Source of the DNA: Nitrososphaeraceae archaeon
Lineage (GTDB): Archaea; Thermoproteota; Nitrososphaeria; Nitrososphaerales; Nitrososphaeraceae
Assembly: GCA_021325295.1 (NCBI GenBank)
Contig: JAJPHM010000077.1
Span: 83,546-147,545 of the forward strand
Reading direction: 5' to 3'
Length of the DNA stretch: 64,000 bases
Part shown: piece after piece, positions 44,615 to 53,170 of the stretch
Layout: every line of letters begins with the position of its first letter
Numbering within the stretch: position 1 is the first letter of the stretch
The notes under the pieces: model-generated
Database searches by the model: none
What the model was told of the DNA's origin: nothing
Seen by the model: only the letters and a program-made list of their open reading frames with translations
Position numbers and translations under genes: made by a program

Positions 44615-44998
44615 CTATTTGCTTTCACTATTTGCCGCTTCCGCCAGCCTCTCAACTGTCATCTTGATCTCTTGCATCCGCCAGAGAATTTCGCTCACCT
44701 GGTCAGATTCAAGAGATTCATTCCACCTGTCCAAGACAATTTTGGAGATCTCTGTAGAGTGATAGAGGATGCTCCAGTATGGATGGTGCTCTGCCGTTGT
44801 ATATGAAAGCTCGAGGACTTCGGAAAGCGCAGACGATGCGCGCTTGAGCGGGTCGGAGTCTTCGCTATAAATTCTCATGATACCAGCATCGCTATCAACT
44901 ACTGCCTTGGCTGAAACTCCTTCCTGGGCCTCAAGCCGGGCAAGTGCCGATTTCAGCTCTTCCGAGATCTTTTGTATTGCGGTACTATCAGACGGCAC
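44615..44998 (-). CDS. Hypothetical helical protein
   Basis: A 127-residue, acidic, helix-rich protein (SDSTAIQKISEELKSALARLEAQ; SEILWRMQEIKMTVERLAEA) with one small beta region (KAVVDSDAGIMRIYSED). No membrane segment, Cys or known motif. The clean ATG start, length and composition argue for a real gene. I do not recognise the family. Confidence 0.6.
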   Translation of the reverse strand: MPSDSTAIQKISEELKSALARLEAQEGVSAKAVVDSDAGIMRIYSEDSDPLKRASSALSEVLELSYTTAEHHPYWSILYHSTEISKIVLDRWNESLESDQVSEILWRMQEIKMTVERLAEAANSESK

Positions 44999-45069
44999 GT
45001 TGTCTTATTTCGGGGAGGTCAGGTGGATATATAACATATGGTTTGGCCGCTGCTACCGTCTGGAGACTA

Positions 45070-45486
45070 TCAATCAAAAAGCCTCATGTGCTCTGCCATC
45101 ATGCACCTGTTATAAACGACATCAATACCCTTTTCCTTGGCTGCCGCTTCAGCCTCTCTATTGTAAATGCCCTCTTGCATCCATACTACCTTGACTCCGC
45201 CTTTTCTTATAGCGTCTGCCACAACAGGTGGTACATCTTCTGACTTTCTGAATACGTCTACAATGTCTACCCTGTCTGGGATTTCTGATATAGAGGCAAA
45301 CGACTTTTTGCCAAGTATTTCTGTTGCCGTAGGGTTTACAGGAATTACATTGTAGCCATGCTCAAGAAGGTACCTCGGAACATAATGAGCCGCCTTTTCT
45401 TGATTTTTTGACATTCCGACTACGGCGATATTTTTCATTTCGTATATCTTTCTAATCTCGTCGTCTGTATGTGAATCTGTGTCCAT
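45070..45486 (-). CDS. CoA-binding domain protein (YccU-like)
   Basis: A 138-residue Rossmann-fold protein. It reads NIAVVGMSKNQEKAAHYVPRYL at the nucleotide loop, then GYNVIPVNPTATEILGKKSFASI, VDIVDVFRKSEDVP and VVWMQEGIYN, as in stand-alone CoA-binding proteins. The role is unknown, possibly CoA or NAD-related sensing. A 25-residue N-terminal extension precedes the fold. Confidence 0.85.
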   Translation of the reverse strand: MDTDSHTDDEIRKIYEMKNIAVVGMSKNQEKAAHYVPRYLLEHGYNVIPVNPTATEILGKKSFASISEIPDRVDIVDVFRKSEDVPPVVADAIRKGGVKVVWMQEGIYNREAEAAAKEKGIDVVYNRCMMAEHMRLFD

Positions 45487-45690
45487 ACATTGGTTTTGAC
45501 CAAATTGTTATTTATCTATTCATTCACAGGGTTGTCTGTCCCATCGCAGACAGGAATGCCGGTGCTGATTTTATAATTCAGTTCAAGAAAGATTGATTGA
45601 CCTGCGCTCCATATATAATACAGACCTTATGGCAAAAACAGTTTTTTTATCCTGAATTTTGCCCCCCCTCCATCCTGCTCCGGTCCGGTC

Positions 45691-45720
45691 TACTCTACTC
45701 TACTCTATTCTATTCTATTC
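45691..45720. repeat. Pentanucleotide array TACTC x3, TATTC x3
   Basis: Six perfect-register pentamers (three TACTC, three TATTC). The stop codon of purF (TAG, plus-strand 45715-45717) lies inside the array, so the repeat begins exactly at the end of the gene. On the coding strand it reads as GAATA/GAGTA repeats. Confidence 0.9.
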
Positions 45721-47151
45721 GCCTTTCATCTGCGCCCTGCTTTTGAATACAGGTCTGATCCCCAGAGGAGCATAGTCACCAGTAGAACAGGTAAAGCAAA
45801 GCTCCTTTTCGTCCATGCCAATTGCTCTTGCAAGGTTTGATGTATCGTTGTAAGCTACATAATCGGCTCCAATAACCTTGGCTACAAGCGGGCCCGCTGC
45901 AGCAGGCGGGCCTTCATCCATTCCCTGCCTGTAAGCAACAAGCTCTTCCTGAGATGGAAAGTCTATTCCAGCATAGCACGGAAAGCGGACAGGCGGATAT
46001 GTTACAACCATGCTTATCTTTCTTGCACCAGCCAGCCGCAGCGTTCCTGTAATGTTTGCTGAACTTGTGCCCCTGATTATGCTATCGTCCACAACTATTA
46101 CGTGCTTGCCGCTTATGACTTCCCTGATTGGTATTATACCCTTGTTTATCTCGATCCTGTCTTCATGGTAGGGCTCTATAAAAGAGCGCATCGAACCTTT
46201 CTTGCTGTATCGGTCCTTGAGCAGGCCCTCTTCAAATGGAAGCCCAAGCTCCTGCGCATATCCAAGTGCTGCAGGCCTGGCGGAGTCCGGAACAGGGACC
46301 ACCACGTCGGCATCTCTGATTGGAAATTGCCTAGCAAGGAACTGGCCGATTCTTTTCCTTGCTCCGTAAACGCTTATCCCTTCCATTATGCTACTTGGGT
46401 GAGCAAAGTAAGTGTATTCAAAGGCACAGTGGGCATGCGGCTTTTCGTTGGCAAAATGCTGTGATTCGATCCCTGCCTTGCTCATCTTGATAATCTCTCC
46501 CGGCTCTACATCCCGTACAAGCACTGCGCCGACTGCCGCAAGGGCGCAAGATTCAGACGCAACCATATAGGTGCCTGTATCTTTGTGATAGCCCAGGACA
46601 AGCGGCCTAAAGCCCTTTGCGTCTCTTGCCGCATACACAGAGCCTTCGTCTGTCAGAAAGGTAAAGCAAAAAGAGCCGACAATCTCGCCTTTGAGGATCT
46701 TCATTGCCTGCTTCATGTCGCCGCTTTCTGCAATATGGGTTACAAGCCTCTGCGCAGCCACTAGAGTGTCGCTCATCGTCTGGGGAGTAAAAGTGCAGCC
46801 ACCCACCATGCCTGAAAGCTCCTCGACGTTGGCTATGGTGCCGTTGTGAGCTATGCAGAGATCTTTTACCTTAAGCGGCTGCGCATTTTCCAGAGTGCTC
46901 CTGCCGAGCGTAGAATATCGTACATGGCCTATTGCTGCATGCGATCTGTACCTTTTCACAATAGTCTGAAATTCCGGAGCTGCGCCTGATACAAGCCCAA
47001 GCTTTCTGAATGGAGCCTTGCCCGGGACAGCCAGGCCCCAGGCTTCCTGGCCGCGGTGCTGTAATGCTCGAAGACAGTCGATTACAAAAGGGATGACGTT
47101 ATGACCTTCAAGAGAGAATATTCCTACCACGCCGCAATTTTCATGCACCAT
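45715..47151 (-). CDS. purF: Amidophosphoribosyltransferase
   Basis: First enzyme of purine synthesis (PRPP + glutamine to phosphoribosylamine). The N-terminal Ntn glutaminase starts MVHENCGVVGIF, so a five-residue propeptide is expected to be cleaved to expose Cys6; GHVRYSTLG and the Asn-Gly pair of the oxyanion (AHNGTI) are present. The phosphoribosyltransferase part carries the PRPP loop VIVVDDSIIRGTSSANI and GAKKISMVVTYPPV-like sequence. Length 478 is normal. The stop codon lies in a pentamer repeat. Confidence 0.96.
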   Translation of the reverse strand: MVHENCGVVGIFSLEGHNVIPFVIDCLRALQHRGQEAWGLAVPGKAPFRKLGLVSGAAPEFQTIVKRYRSHAAIGHVRYSTLGRSTLENAQPLKVKDLCIAHNGTIANVEELSGMVGGCTFTPQTMSDTLVAAQRLVTHIAESGDMKQAMKILKGEIVGSFCFTFLTDEGSVYAARDAKGFRPLVLGYHKDTGTYMVASESCALAAVGAVLVRDVEPGEIIKMSKAGIESQHFANEKPHAHCAFEYTYFAHPSSIMEGISVYGARKRIGQFLARQFPIRDADVVVPVPDSARPAALGYAQELGLPFEEGLLKDRYSKKGSMRSFIEPYHEDRIEINKGIIPIREVISGKHVIVVDDSIIRGTSSANITGTLRLAGARKISMVVTYPPVRFPCYAGIDFPSQEELVAYRQGMDEGPPAAAGPLVAKVIGADYVAYNDTSNLARAIGMDEKELCFTCSTGDYAPLGIRPVFKSRAQMKGE

Positions 47152-47433
47152 TTAGACTACTGCCAGCCCCCTCTCCTGCTCTGCAATAACGATGTATGCC
47201 AATTTGGCTCACTATATGACGAGAAAGTCAAGCTTGAGCATAAACAGTCAAAGTAGTGAGCCATCCCCAAAGCCAAGTACCGGTCATGCGATATAGTCTA
47301 AAAAAGATATCCTTGTTAGTCGCCCAGACCGGACCGACCCAAGCCAAACAGCTATTTGCTACTGCAGCGTCTAGCTATCCATCCATCCATGGGCCTGTCA
47401 TGTTTGAATGATTGAAGAACAATTTATACAGAA
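47152..47433. other. Intergenic stretch between purF and tRNA-Thr
   Basis: About 280 bases containing the purF promoter region and a short tccatccatccatgg tract near 47379-47392. No supported gene or structured RNA is visible. Confidence 0.4.
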
Positions 47434-47508
47434 AGGTCATGGTGGGATTCGGACCCACGACCTAAGGTTTACAAAACCTTCGCTCTAACCAGGCTGAGCT
47501 ACATGACC
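47434..47508 (-). tRNA. tRNA-Thr (TGT anticodon)
   Basis: Complete cloverleaf on the reverse strand: acceptor GGTCATG/CATGACC, D stem GCTC/GAGC, anticodon stem AAGGT/ACCTT with loop TTTGTAA (anticodon TGT, reads ACA), and T stem GTGGG/CCCAC. The T loop reads TCCGAAT rather than TTCGAAT, so the normally invariant U at position 55 is C. The discriminator is T and CCA is not encoded. Otherwise no mismatches are seen. Confidence 0.92.
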
Positions 47509-47573
47509 AAGCAAACGCTTCAAATCTTCAATTAAACATATTAATACTTTGGGTAGTTGATGGAGCCTTCAAT

Positions 47574-47584
47574 GCATTTAAATC
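47574..47584 (+). promoter_or_regulatory. TATA-like box of purS
   Basis: The sequence gcatttaaatc is centred about 30 nt before the TTG start of purS, fitting a leaderless transcript beginning at or next to that codon. Confidence 0.5.
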
Positions 47585-47608
47585 AAGCCGCAATAATCGA
47601 ACCACTGT

Positions 47609-47896
47609 TTGGAAAAACCACGTCGTATCGCAAAATTTACGGTACATGTGATTATAGAAAACAAGCCATACATCAATGACCCCGAAGGTGAGACTATACT
47701 GAGGGACCTCATTTCCAGAGGAGGATATTCAGACGTGACTTCTGTCAGATCAGCCAAGCTTCTCAAAATGGTTGTAAAATCAAAATCAGGCAGAGAGGCC
47801 GAGAGGACTGTCAGAAAACTCTGTGAAGACCTGAGAATATTCAATCCTGTGGTCAGTACCTGCACTGTAACGTTAGCCGGCCAGGCTCAAAGTTAG
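47609..47896 (+). CDS. purS: Phosphoribosylformylglycinamidine synthase subunit PurS
   Basis: A 95-residue PurS, the small dimeric bridge of the three-part FGAM synthase together with PurQ and PurL. Family features: FTVHVIIENKPYINDPEGETILRDL is read in parts (VHVIIENKPYINDPEG), followed by GYSDVTSVRSAKLLKM and a C-terminal helix ending in NPVVSTCTVTL. The TTG start agrees with the box at 47574-47584. It stands alone, over 1.4 kb from purQ, with a CBS gene in between. Confidence 0.9.
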   Translation: MEKPRRIAKFTVHVIIENKPYINDPEGETILRDLISRGGYSDVTSVRSAKLLKMVVKSKSGREAERTVRKLCEDLRIFNPVVSTCTVTLAGQAQS

Positions 47897-48023
47897 AACT
47901 ATACGCTCAGTCGTTCTGACGCACTTTTCTTCTCTGCGAACGGTATTAATTATAAAAGAACTAGCCAACTAGTGAGTGGCGTCCTGTCACCCCTGATCGA
48001 ATAATTGTTTGACTAGCAGCCGA

Positions 48024-48485
48024 TTAGTGCTTATCGTGGCCCATGGTGGCAATGACGTTGTCGATATTCTCTGTATCCAGTATTGCTCCGTCTATAAGAA
48101 GAGTGGTTCTGAGGTGTTTTGCCAGATCGGTGACTGTTATTATCCCGACTATTTTACCATCTTCAACCACAGGGAGCCTGCGGACTTTATGGTTTACCAT
48201 TCTCTGAACTGCAACTTCAATCGGGGTATCCGGCTCTGCAGTGGTCAGGATCTTGGACATGATATCTCCTATCTTTACCTGCGAAATGGCAAGCTCTTTG
48301 GCGCACACTTTTTTGATAAAATCGCGCTCTGTAACAATCCCGACGGGGTTGCCGTCTTTGAGCACGATAAGTGAACTTATTGCCTTTTCGTCCATAAGCC
48401 TTGCTCCGTCAAGAGCTGACTTGGATATGTCAATGGTGATAATGTTCTTGGTCATAATGTCGCGCACAGCGTCAGCCATGTTCAC
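48024..48485 (-). CDS. CBS-domain pair protein
   Basis: A 153-residue protein consisting of two CBS domains. The first spans about 5-65 (RDIMTKNIITIDISKSALDGA; GIVTERDFIKKV), the second about 72-130 (GDIMSKILTTAEPDTPIEVAV; VVEDGKIVGIITVTDLAKHL). CBS pairs bind adenine nucleotides or SAM and act as energy sensors. Its place between purS and purQ is suggestive but not proof of a purine link. Start is GTG 48485 or ATG 48479; a TTTAATTTTAAAG stretch on the coding strand lies about 15-27 nt upstream. Confidence 0.88.
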   Translation of the reverse strand: MNMADAVRDIMTKNIITIDISKSALDGARLMDEKAISSLIVLKDGNPVGIVTERDFIKKVCAKELAISQVKIGDIMSKILTTAEPDTPIEVAVQRMVNHKVRRLPVVEDGKIVGIITVTDLAKHLRTTLLIDGAILDTENIDNVIATMGHDKH

Positions 48486-49060
48486 TCAACGTAAATTGTA
48501 CTCCTTTAAAATTAAACTTTGCTTGCTTGGTAATAATGGTCAACGGTGATCTTGGTTGCTATGATTAATGCATTGCCCAATCATGCTTGCAAGCTGGCTA
48601 ATTTTGCATTCGACGCTGCTTGAGCACTCACAAAACCGATAGCAACACACTAGCTGACAAGCTTGCCGCGCCTCCTTTTTTGCTTCTATTGAGCTGTTTT
48701 GAGCAGTTTAGAGCATTTATTGGTTGTTATGCAGCAGTGTAGGGCAGTTTGGTGATTTTTCTGGGTTTTTTGCTGCATCAGACAAACAGCAGCATGCGTG
48801 CAGCCATTCATCACTTCAATATCCGATACAATTTTTCACTGATTTTCTCTGTTTATTCCTTTGATAGATAGAGAAACGAGCCAATTTTGGTGTGCTGCAA
48901 GCAATCGTTGCATATGCAATGCTGGCCTGTGGAAAAGTGGGAGAGTTTTGCTTTGGTTTGTTGCTACCACCTTCATTTTTATCTCGCAGGACTGGCAATG
49001 ACTTGTTGTTTTGTTTGCTGCATGAGCTAAAAAGTGGAACTAATTTGAGGATCGACAAGT
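48486..49060. other. Long non-coding stretch upstream of purQ
   Basis: Together with the following repeat this leaves some 820 bases before purQ without a supported gene. It contains AT-rich segments, T-runs (ccttttttgc near 48676, gttttttgct near 48764) and a region with recurring gcagt words around 48690-48750. Two short overlapping frames on opposite strands have no recognisable features. It may hold an unannotated RNA, but I cannot show a structure. Confidence 0.35.
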
Positions 49061-49105
49061 CTATCCTATCCTATTCCATCCCATCCTTTCCTATCATATC
49101 CTATC
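49061..49105. repeat. Degenerate CTATC pentanucleotide array (nine units)
   Basis: Nine pentamers in perfect register: CTATC, CTATC, CTATT, CCATC, CCATC, CTTTC, CTATC, ATATC, CTATC. It lies about 200 nt before purQ. The unit is similar to the TACTC/TATTC array at the end of purF (both are CTAYY-like when shifted). Confidence 0.85.
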
Positions 49106-49309
49106 CCTCGGTCGACTACTTTTGTTGTCTCTGTCATGCATTCGTTTTCTTCTGTGCTCAATTTGCTAAGACTTTTCCAGTGTGAGCTGCCGCTATTGAC
49201 TTTAACAGCAGCCCGACTAAAATACAAACCACTTGCTTAAAAGAACTATTAAACGGCAAGGAAGTAGATATACATTAATACGAGGAATTTCCACCAATTT
49301 TATACTTAA

Positions 49310-50098
49310 ATGGCAAAGATCGGGATCGCTGTCTTTCCTGGCAGCAACTGCGATCGTGATGTTCACCACGTTCTGAACTCTGTGGTTGGAGTAAGTGCAG
49401 AATATGTCTGGCACACCAAAGACAGGCTTGCCGGCTATGATGCCATGATAATTCCCGGCGGCTTTGCTTATGGAGACAGGCTGCGGGCAGGCATAATCGC
49501 AGCACACAGCCCGATAATGGGTGAGGTAAAAAAGCTGGCCAAAGAAGGAGTTCCAGTGCTTGGCATTTGCAATGGCTTTCAGATTCTTGTTGAGGCAGGC
49601 CTTCTTCCTGGGGCGTTGATGATGAACGATTCGCTCAGGTTTGTTTGCAGGTGGACTTCGGTTGTGGTCAAGAATAACAATACACCATTTACGAACCAGT
49701 TTGCCAAAGATCAGCGCTTTATGCTTCCTGTAGCGCATGGCGAGGGAAGGTACGTTGCAGACAGCAAGACTGTCAGAAATCTCCGTACAGAAGGGCGCGT
49801 GGTCTTCCAGTATTCCGGAGACGACCCGAACGGCTCTGTTGATTATATTGCAGGCATATGTAACAGAGAAGGAAACGTGGTTGGAATGATGCCGCATCCG
49901 GAGCGGGCTAGCGAGCCCATCCTTTCTCCTACAGGTTCAAGCGACGCCTTGCTCGTATTCAAGTCACTTGTTTCATACCTCTCAGGTTCTTCTTCTACTA
50001 CCACTTCTACCTCTACCTTTTCCTCTTTCTCTCCCTCTCACTCTTCATCTCATCGGCCAACCAGGACTGCTGCTATCCCAGCAGAAAAGCAGGTCTAA
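49310..50098 (+). CDS. purQ: Phosphoribosylformylglycinamidine synthase subunit PurQ (glutaminase)
   Basis: The glutamine amidotransferase subunit of FGAM synthase. The N-terminus IGIAVFPGSNCDRDV is typical, the nucleophile Cys is in PVLGICNGFQILVEAG, and the His/Glu pair in GMMPHPERASEP. The enzyme core ends near residue 226; the remaining 36 residues are a Ser/Thr-rich low-complexity tail not found in the usual family (about 225-230 residues), encoded by a pyrimidine-rich tract. A box tacattaata at 49271-49280 precedes the ATG. purL follows after 8 nt. Confidence 0.93.
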   Translation: MAKIGIAVFPGSNCDRDVHHVLNSVVGVSAEYVWHTKDRLAGYDAMIIPGGFAYGDRLRAGIIAAHSPIMGEVKKLAKEGVPVLGICNGFQILVEAGLLPGALMMNDSLRFVCRWTSVVVKNNNTPFTNQFAKDQRFMLPVAHGEGRYVADSKTVRNLRTEGRVVFQYSGDDPNGSVDYIAGICNREGNVVGMMPHPERASEPILSPTGSSDALLVFKSLVSYLSGSSSTTTSTSTFSSFSPSHSSSHRPTRTAAIPAEKQV

Positions 50099-50106
50099 CA
50101 GAGAAA

Positions 50107-52338
50107 ATGACAGGGACCCTGACTGTCGACGAGTTCAGGTATCTCAAAGAAAAGCTATCCCGCGAGCCCAACAGTATAGAGCTGGACATAGTGGGCGCTG
50201 AATGGTCAGAGCACTGCTCGTACAAATCCTCCAAGAAATACGTCAGGATGCTGCCTTCAAAGGGCAAGAGAGTAGTAATAGGCCCGGGCTACGATGCAGG
50301 TGTCCTTGATGTAGGGGATGGATACGTGGTAACCGTACACATCGAAAGCCACAACCACCCTTCAGCAGTAGAGCCTTTCGGGGGCGCGGCGACCGGCGTG
50401 GGAGGAGTGATAAGGGACATAATGTCTATGGGTACAAGGCCAATCGCTGTCCTTGACGCGCTAAGGTTTGCTCCTATCACGCAGGATGGAGCCAAGCGCA
50501 CTAGAACAACTGGCGTGGGAGGAAAAGGAAGGGTGTTGAAATCAAAGTGGCTATTCAAAAATGTAGTCAAGGGCATCGCTGATTATGGCAATTGTATCGG
50601 CATTCCTACCGTAGGAGGCGAGGTTGAGTTTGATCCGTCCTTTGAAGATTACTGCCTGGTTGACGTGGCATCCATAGGGTTTGGCCGCAGGGATCTGCTT
50701 GTGAAAAATGCAGCCGAGCCTGACGACATTGTTGTACTTGCCGGTGGATCCACAGGAAGGGACGGCATTCATGGCGCATCGTTTGCATCAAAGGCACTTG
50801 AAGGAGAAAACAGGTCAGCAGTCCAGATCCCGGATCCTTTTCTGGAAAAGCTATTGCTTGAGGCAACAATTGAAGCTGTAGATCAGAAATGCGTCAAGGC
50901 GATAAAAGACCTCGGTGGAGGCGGGCTTGCGTGCTGCCTGTCCGAAGTCTCTGATAGCATAGGAAATGGCCTTGATGTAGATGTAGCAAAGGTGCATGCC
51001 CGTGAGTCTGGCATGTCTCCGGCTGAGCTCATGATATCAGAGTCTCAGGAGAGAATGTTGTTTATTACAGATGATACAGGCCTTGAGAAACTGAAGGCTA
51101 TTCTTGAAAAATATCGAATACCCTACTCTATCCTGGGCTCTGTAAGGCAGAACCCGGACCTTGTAGTCCGATTCAACCATGATGTGGTAGCCCGGATGCC
51201 ATTTCAGCTGGTGGCTCATGCCCCTCTGGCAGAAAGGCAGGCAAAGAGGCCGCATGACTTTGGAAGATATGTGGCAGTAAGGCCGCCTGCCCTGCCAAAG
51301 GACTTGGGCAAGGTGCTGCTTGCAATGCTTGCAAACCCAACCATAGCAGGCAAGGGCTGGATATACAGCCAGTATGACCACGAAGTAGGCGTAAGGACTG
51401 TGGTAAAGCCCGGACCCTCTGATGCTTCAGTGCTCCGGCTCGACAATGGCAAATTCATCGCTGCAAAGCTTGATGGCAATTCAAAGCACTGCTTTCTTGA
51501 CCCGTATGCAGGAACAATGGGCTGCCTCTCCGAGTCTTGCAGAAACATAGTCTGCTCCGGGGCCGAGCCAATTGGAATAGTCGACCACCTGCAATTTGGC
51601 AACCCAGAAGATCCAGAGATATTCTGGTCCTTTACACAGGCAGTGAATGCGATTATTGACTATTGCAAATACATGGGGATCCCTGTAGTGGGCGGCAAGG
51701 TCAGCTTTTACAATGAAACCGCAAAAGGTCCTATCAAACCATCTCCTGTAATAGGGGCACTTGGGCTCATAGAGCAAGAGTCATGGATAACCAAGCCAGC
51801 ACTCAAAGACGGCGACTCGATTTTTGTCATAGGCAAGACCGGCGATGAAATGGGCGGGTCGGAGTACTATGAATGGTACCACCACATCACAGGAGGGACT
51901 GTCCCCTCCGTCGATCTGCACGCCGACAAGCAGAACGCAGATGCAGTCATGAAACTTGTCCGGGCAGGCCTTGTCGGCTGCGCGCATGACTGCTCAAAAG
52001 GCGGCATTGCAGTTGCACTTTCAGAAATGGCGGTTCATGGAAAGGTCGGATTTGACGTAAACCTAGACCAGTTACCCGGCTCGTGCAGCAGACCGGACAA
52101 CCTGATGTTCTCAGAGTCAAACTCAAGGTATATCATTGGAACTGCCAGGCCAGCAGAGTTGCACAGTGTTCTTTCTGGCATGGACAGGATCAGCTTTGCA
52201 GAGATAGGCACGGCAACAGGACAAAGACAAAAGCAAAGCGCCAAGTTTTCCTACAAAGGTAGGACACTGGTCAGTGTCGGCATTGCCGATATCGAATCGA
52301 ATTTGAACGATAGCCTTGCAAAGATAATGAAACAATAG
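50107..52338 (+). CDS. purL: Phosphoribosylformylglycinamidine synthase subunit PurL
   Basis: The 743-residue ATP-dependent synthase subunit. Clear motifs: GAEWSEHCSYKSSKKYV at the start, HIESHNHPSAVEPFGGAATG, GEVEFDPSFEDYCLV, DLGGGGLACCLSEVS, and the C-terminal HDCSKGGIAVALSEMA. Two AIRS-like halves are present, as in the small archaeal/Gram-positive PurL. Cotranscribed with purQ. A CAAT repeat follows the stop. Confidence 0.97.
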   Translation: MTGTLTVDEFRYLKEKLSREPNSIELDIVGAEWSEHCSYKSSKKYVRMLPSKGKRVVIGPGYDAGVLDVGDGYVVTVHIESHNHPSAVEPFGGAATGVGGVIRDIMSMGTRPIAVLDALRFAPITQDGAKRTRTTGVGGKGRVLKSKWLFKNVVKGIADYGNCIGIPTVGGEVEFDPSFEDYCLVDVASIGFGRRDLLVKNAAEPDDIVVLAGGSTGRDGIHGASFASKALEGENRSAVQIPDPFLEKLLLEATIEAVDQKCVKAIKDLGGGGLACCLSEVSDSIGNGLDVDVAKVHARESGMSPAELMISESQERMLFITDDTGLEKLKAILEKYRIPYSILGSVRQNPDLVVRFNHDVVARMPFQLVAHAPLAERQAKRPHDFGRYVAVRPPALPKDLGKVLLAMLANPTIAGKGWIYSQYDHEVGVRTVVKPGPSDASVLRLDNGKFIAAKLDGNSKHCFLDPYAGTMGCLSESCRNIVCSGAEPIGIVDHLQFGNPEDPEIFWSFTQAVNAIIDYCKYMGIPVVGGKVSFYNETAKGPIKPSPVIGALGLIEQESWITKPALKDGDSIFVIGKTGDEMGGSEYYEWYHHITGGTVPSVDLHADKQNADAVMKLVRAGLVGCAHDCSKGGIAVALSEMAVHGKVGFDVNLDQLPGSCSRPDNLMFSESNSRYIIGTARPAELHSVLSGMDRISFAEIGTATGQRQKQSAKFSYKGRTLVSVGIADIESNLNDSLAKIMKQ

Positions 52339-52373
52339 ACAGGTACTTCAAGATGACACCAAGCAAGTTATCA

Positions 52374-52393
52374 CAATCAATCAATCAATCAAT
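52374..52393. repeat. Tetranucleotide array CAAT x5
   Basis: Five exact CAAT units beginning 36 nt after the purL stop, followed by a CAGT variant. A third simple-sequence tract at a purine gene boundary. Confidence 0.9.
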
Positions 52394-52588
52394 CAGTCCA
52401 TTCAGTACTTTTTCAACCTAAGACATGCATACAGCGGTCGGCTCGAATGTAGCTGATTCTTTCATTGTTATCCATTTCAAGCAATTTTTCTAACCTGCAG
52501 GCAAGAATCTGCTGGCGGTTCCTTATAGCCTTCTTTTTGTGTCAAACGGTATACCTGTAAATACCATACTGCTGCCATAAAAGTAGCC

Positions 52589-52807
52589 ATGAAAAAAAGC
52601 AGGATCGATGGCACCGCCGCACCATCCAATGGCAGTGATAGGCTCCGGGCCAAGATGCACAAAGACAATGCAATCAAGGAGCTTAACCTGATGCACAAGG
52701 CCATTGAACAGGGTGATTACAAGAAGGCCCTTCATCACAAAATAATTGCAAACATTGCAATTGATGAAATGATGAATATCAGCGAAATAGTAGAGAAAGA
52801 GCGGTGA
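52589..52807 (+). CDS. Small helical hypothetical protein
   Basis: A 72-residue hydrophilic protein from an ATG start, basic at the N-terminus, with a continuous helical region (DNAIKELNLMHKAIEQGDYKKALHHKIIANIAIDE is read in two parts; NLMHKAIEQGDYKKALHHKI resembles a single TPR-like hairpin). No known family. A clean start and an amphipathic pattern favour a real gene. Confidence 0.5.
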   Translation: MKKSRIDGTAAPSNGSDRLRAKMHKDNAIKELNLMHKAIEQGDYKKALHHKIIANIAIDEMMNISEIVEKER

Positions 52808-52991
52808 TTAACAGTGGTTTACCGTTTCCAGTATTGAGCTGCTACAGTCATAATAATGCTGTTGTTCGGTTCCATTTTCGCAAACTTGATTTTATAGAAT
52901 GTGATACCATACCTGAAATGATCTCGTCACGTACCTTATATTTCAGCAGCAAGCTAGCAATAGCAGGCCGGTTGACTGACTCTCAGCTCTG

Positions 52992-53144
52992 CTATGTCTT
53001 TAGCCCAAATGGCCTTTCATAAGTTCCAGAATGCCCTGTATTAGCATGATGCTCGTCCAAATCTGATGCAAACAGGTAGGTGGCACTGCATTCGCGGCAG
53101 AAATAGAGCTTGTCCAGTTTGGATTCACAGGCATCAGATTCCAT
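52992..53144 (-). CDS. C2H2 zinc-finger microprotein
   Basis: A 50-residue protein: MESDACESKLDKL, then the finger CREC, SATYLFASDLDE, HHANTGH (Cys-x2-Cys-x12-His-x5-His), and a short basic tail. The frame is open up to 53267, but a strong TATA box (CTTATATACA, 53171-53180) lies inside that longer form and 31 nt before the ATG at 53144, so the short leaderless product is preferred. It lies beside the Lrp array and could be regulatory. Third of its kind in the window. Confidence 0.7.
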   Translation of the reverse strand: MESDACESKLDKLYFCRECSATYLFASDLDEHHANTGHSGTYERPFGLKT

Positions 53145-53170
53145 ACTTCTGATGCAAAAAACCACTTTAC

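Noticed and set aside
48892..49185. Forward frame of 97 codons (and a reverse one at 48816-49058) upstream of purQ
   Set aside because: The forward frame reads through the CTATC array, giving a Ser/Ile/Pro repeat; neither frame has a recognisable domain.
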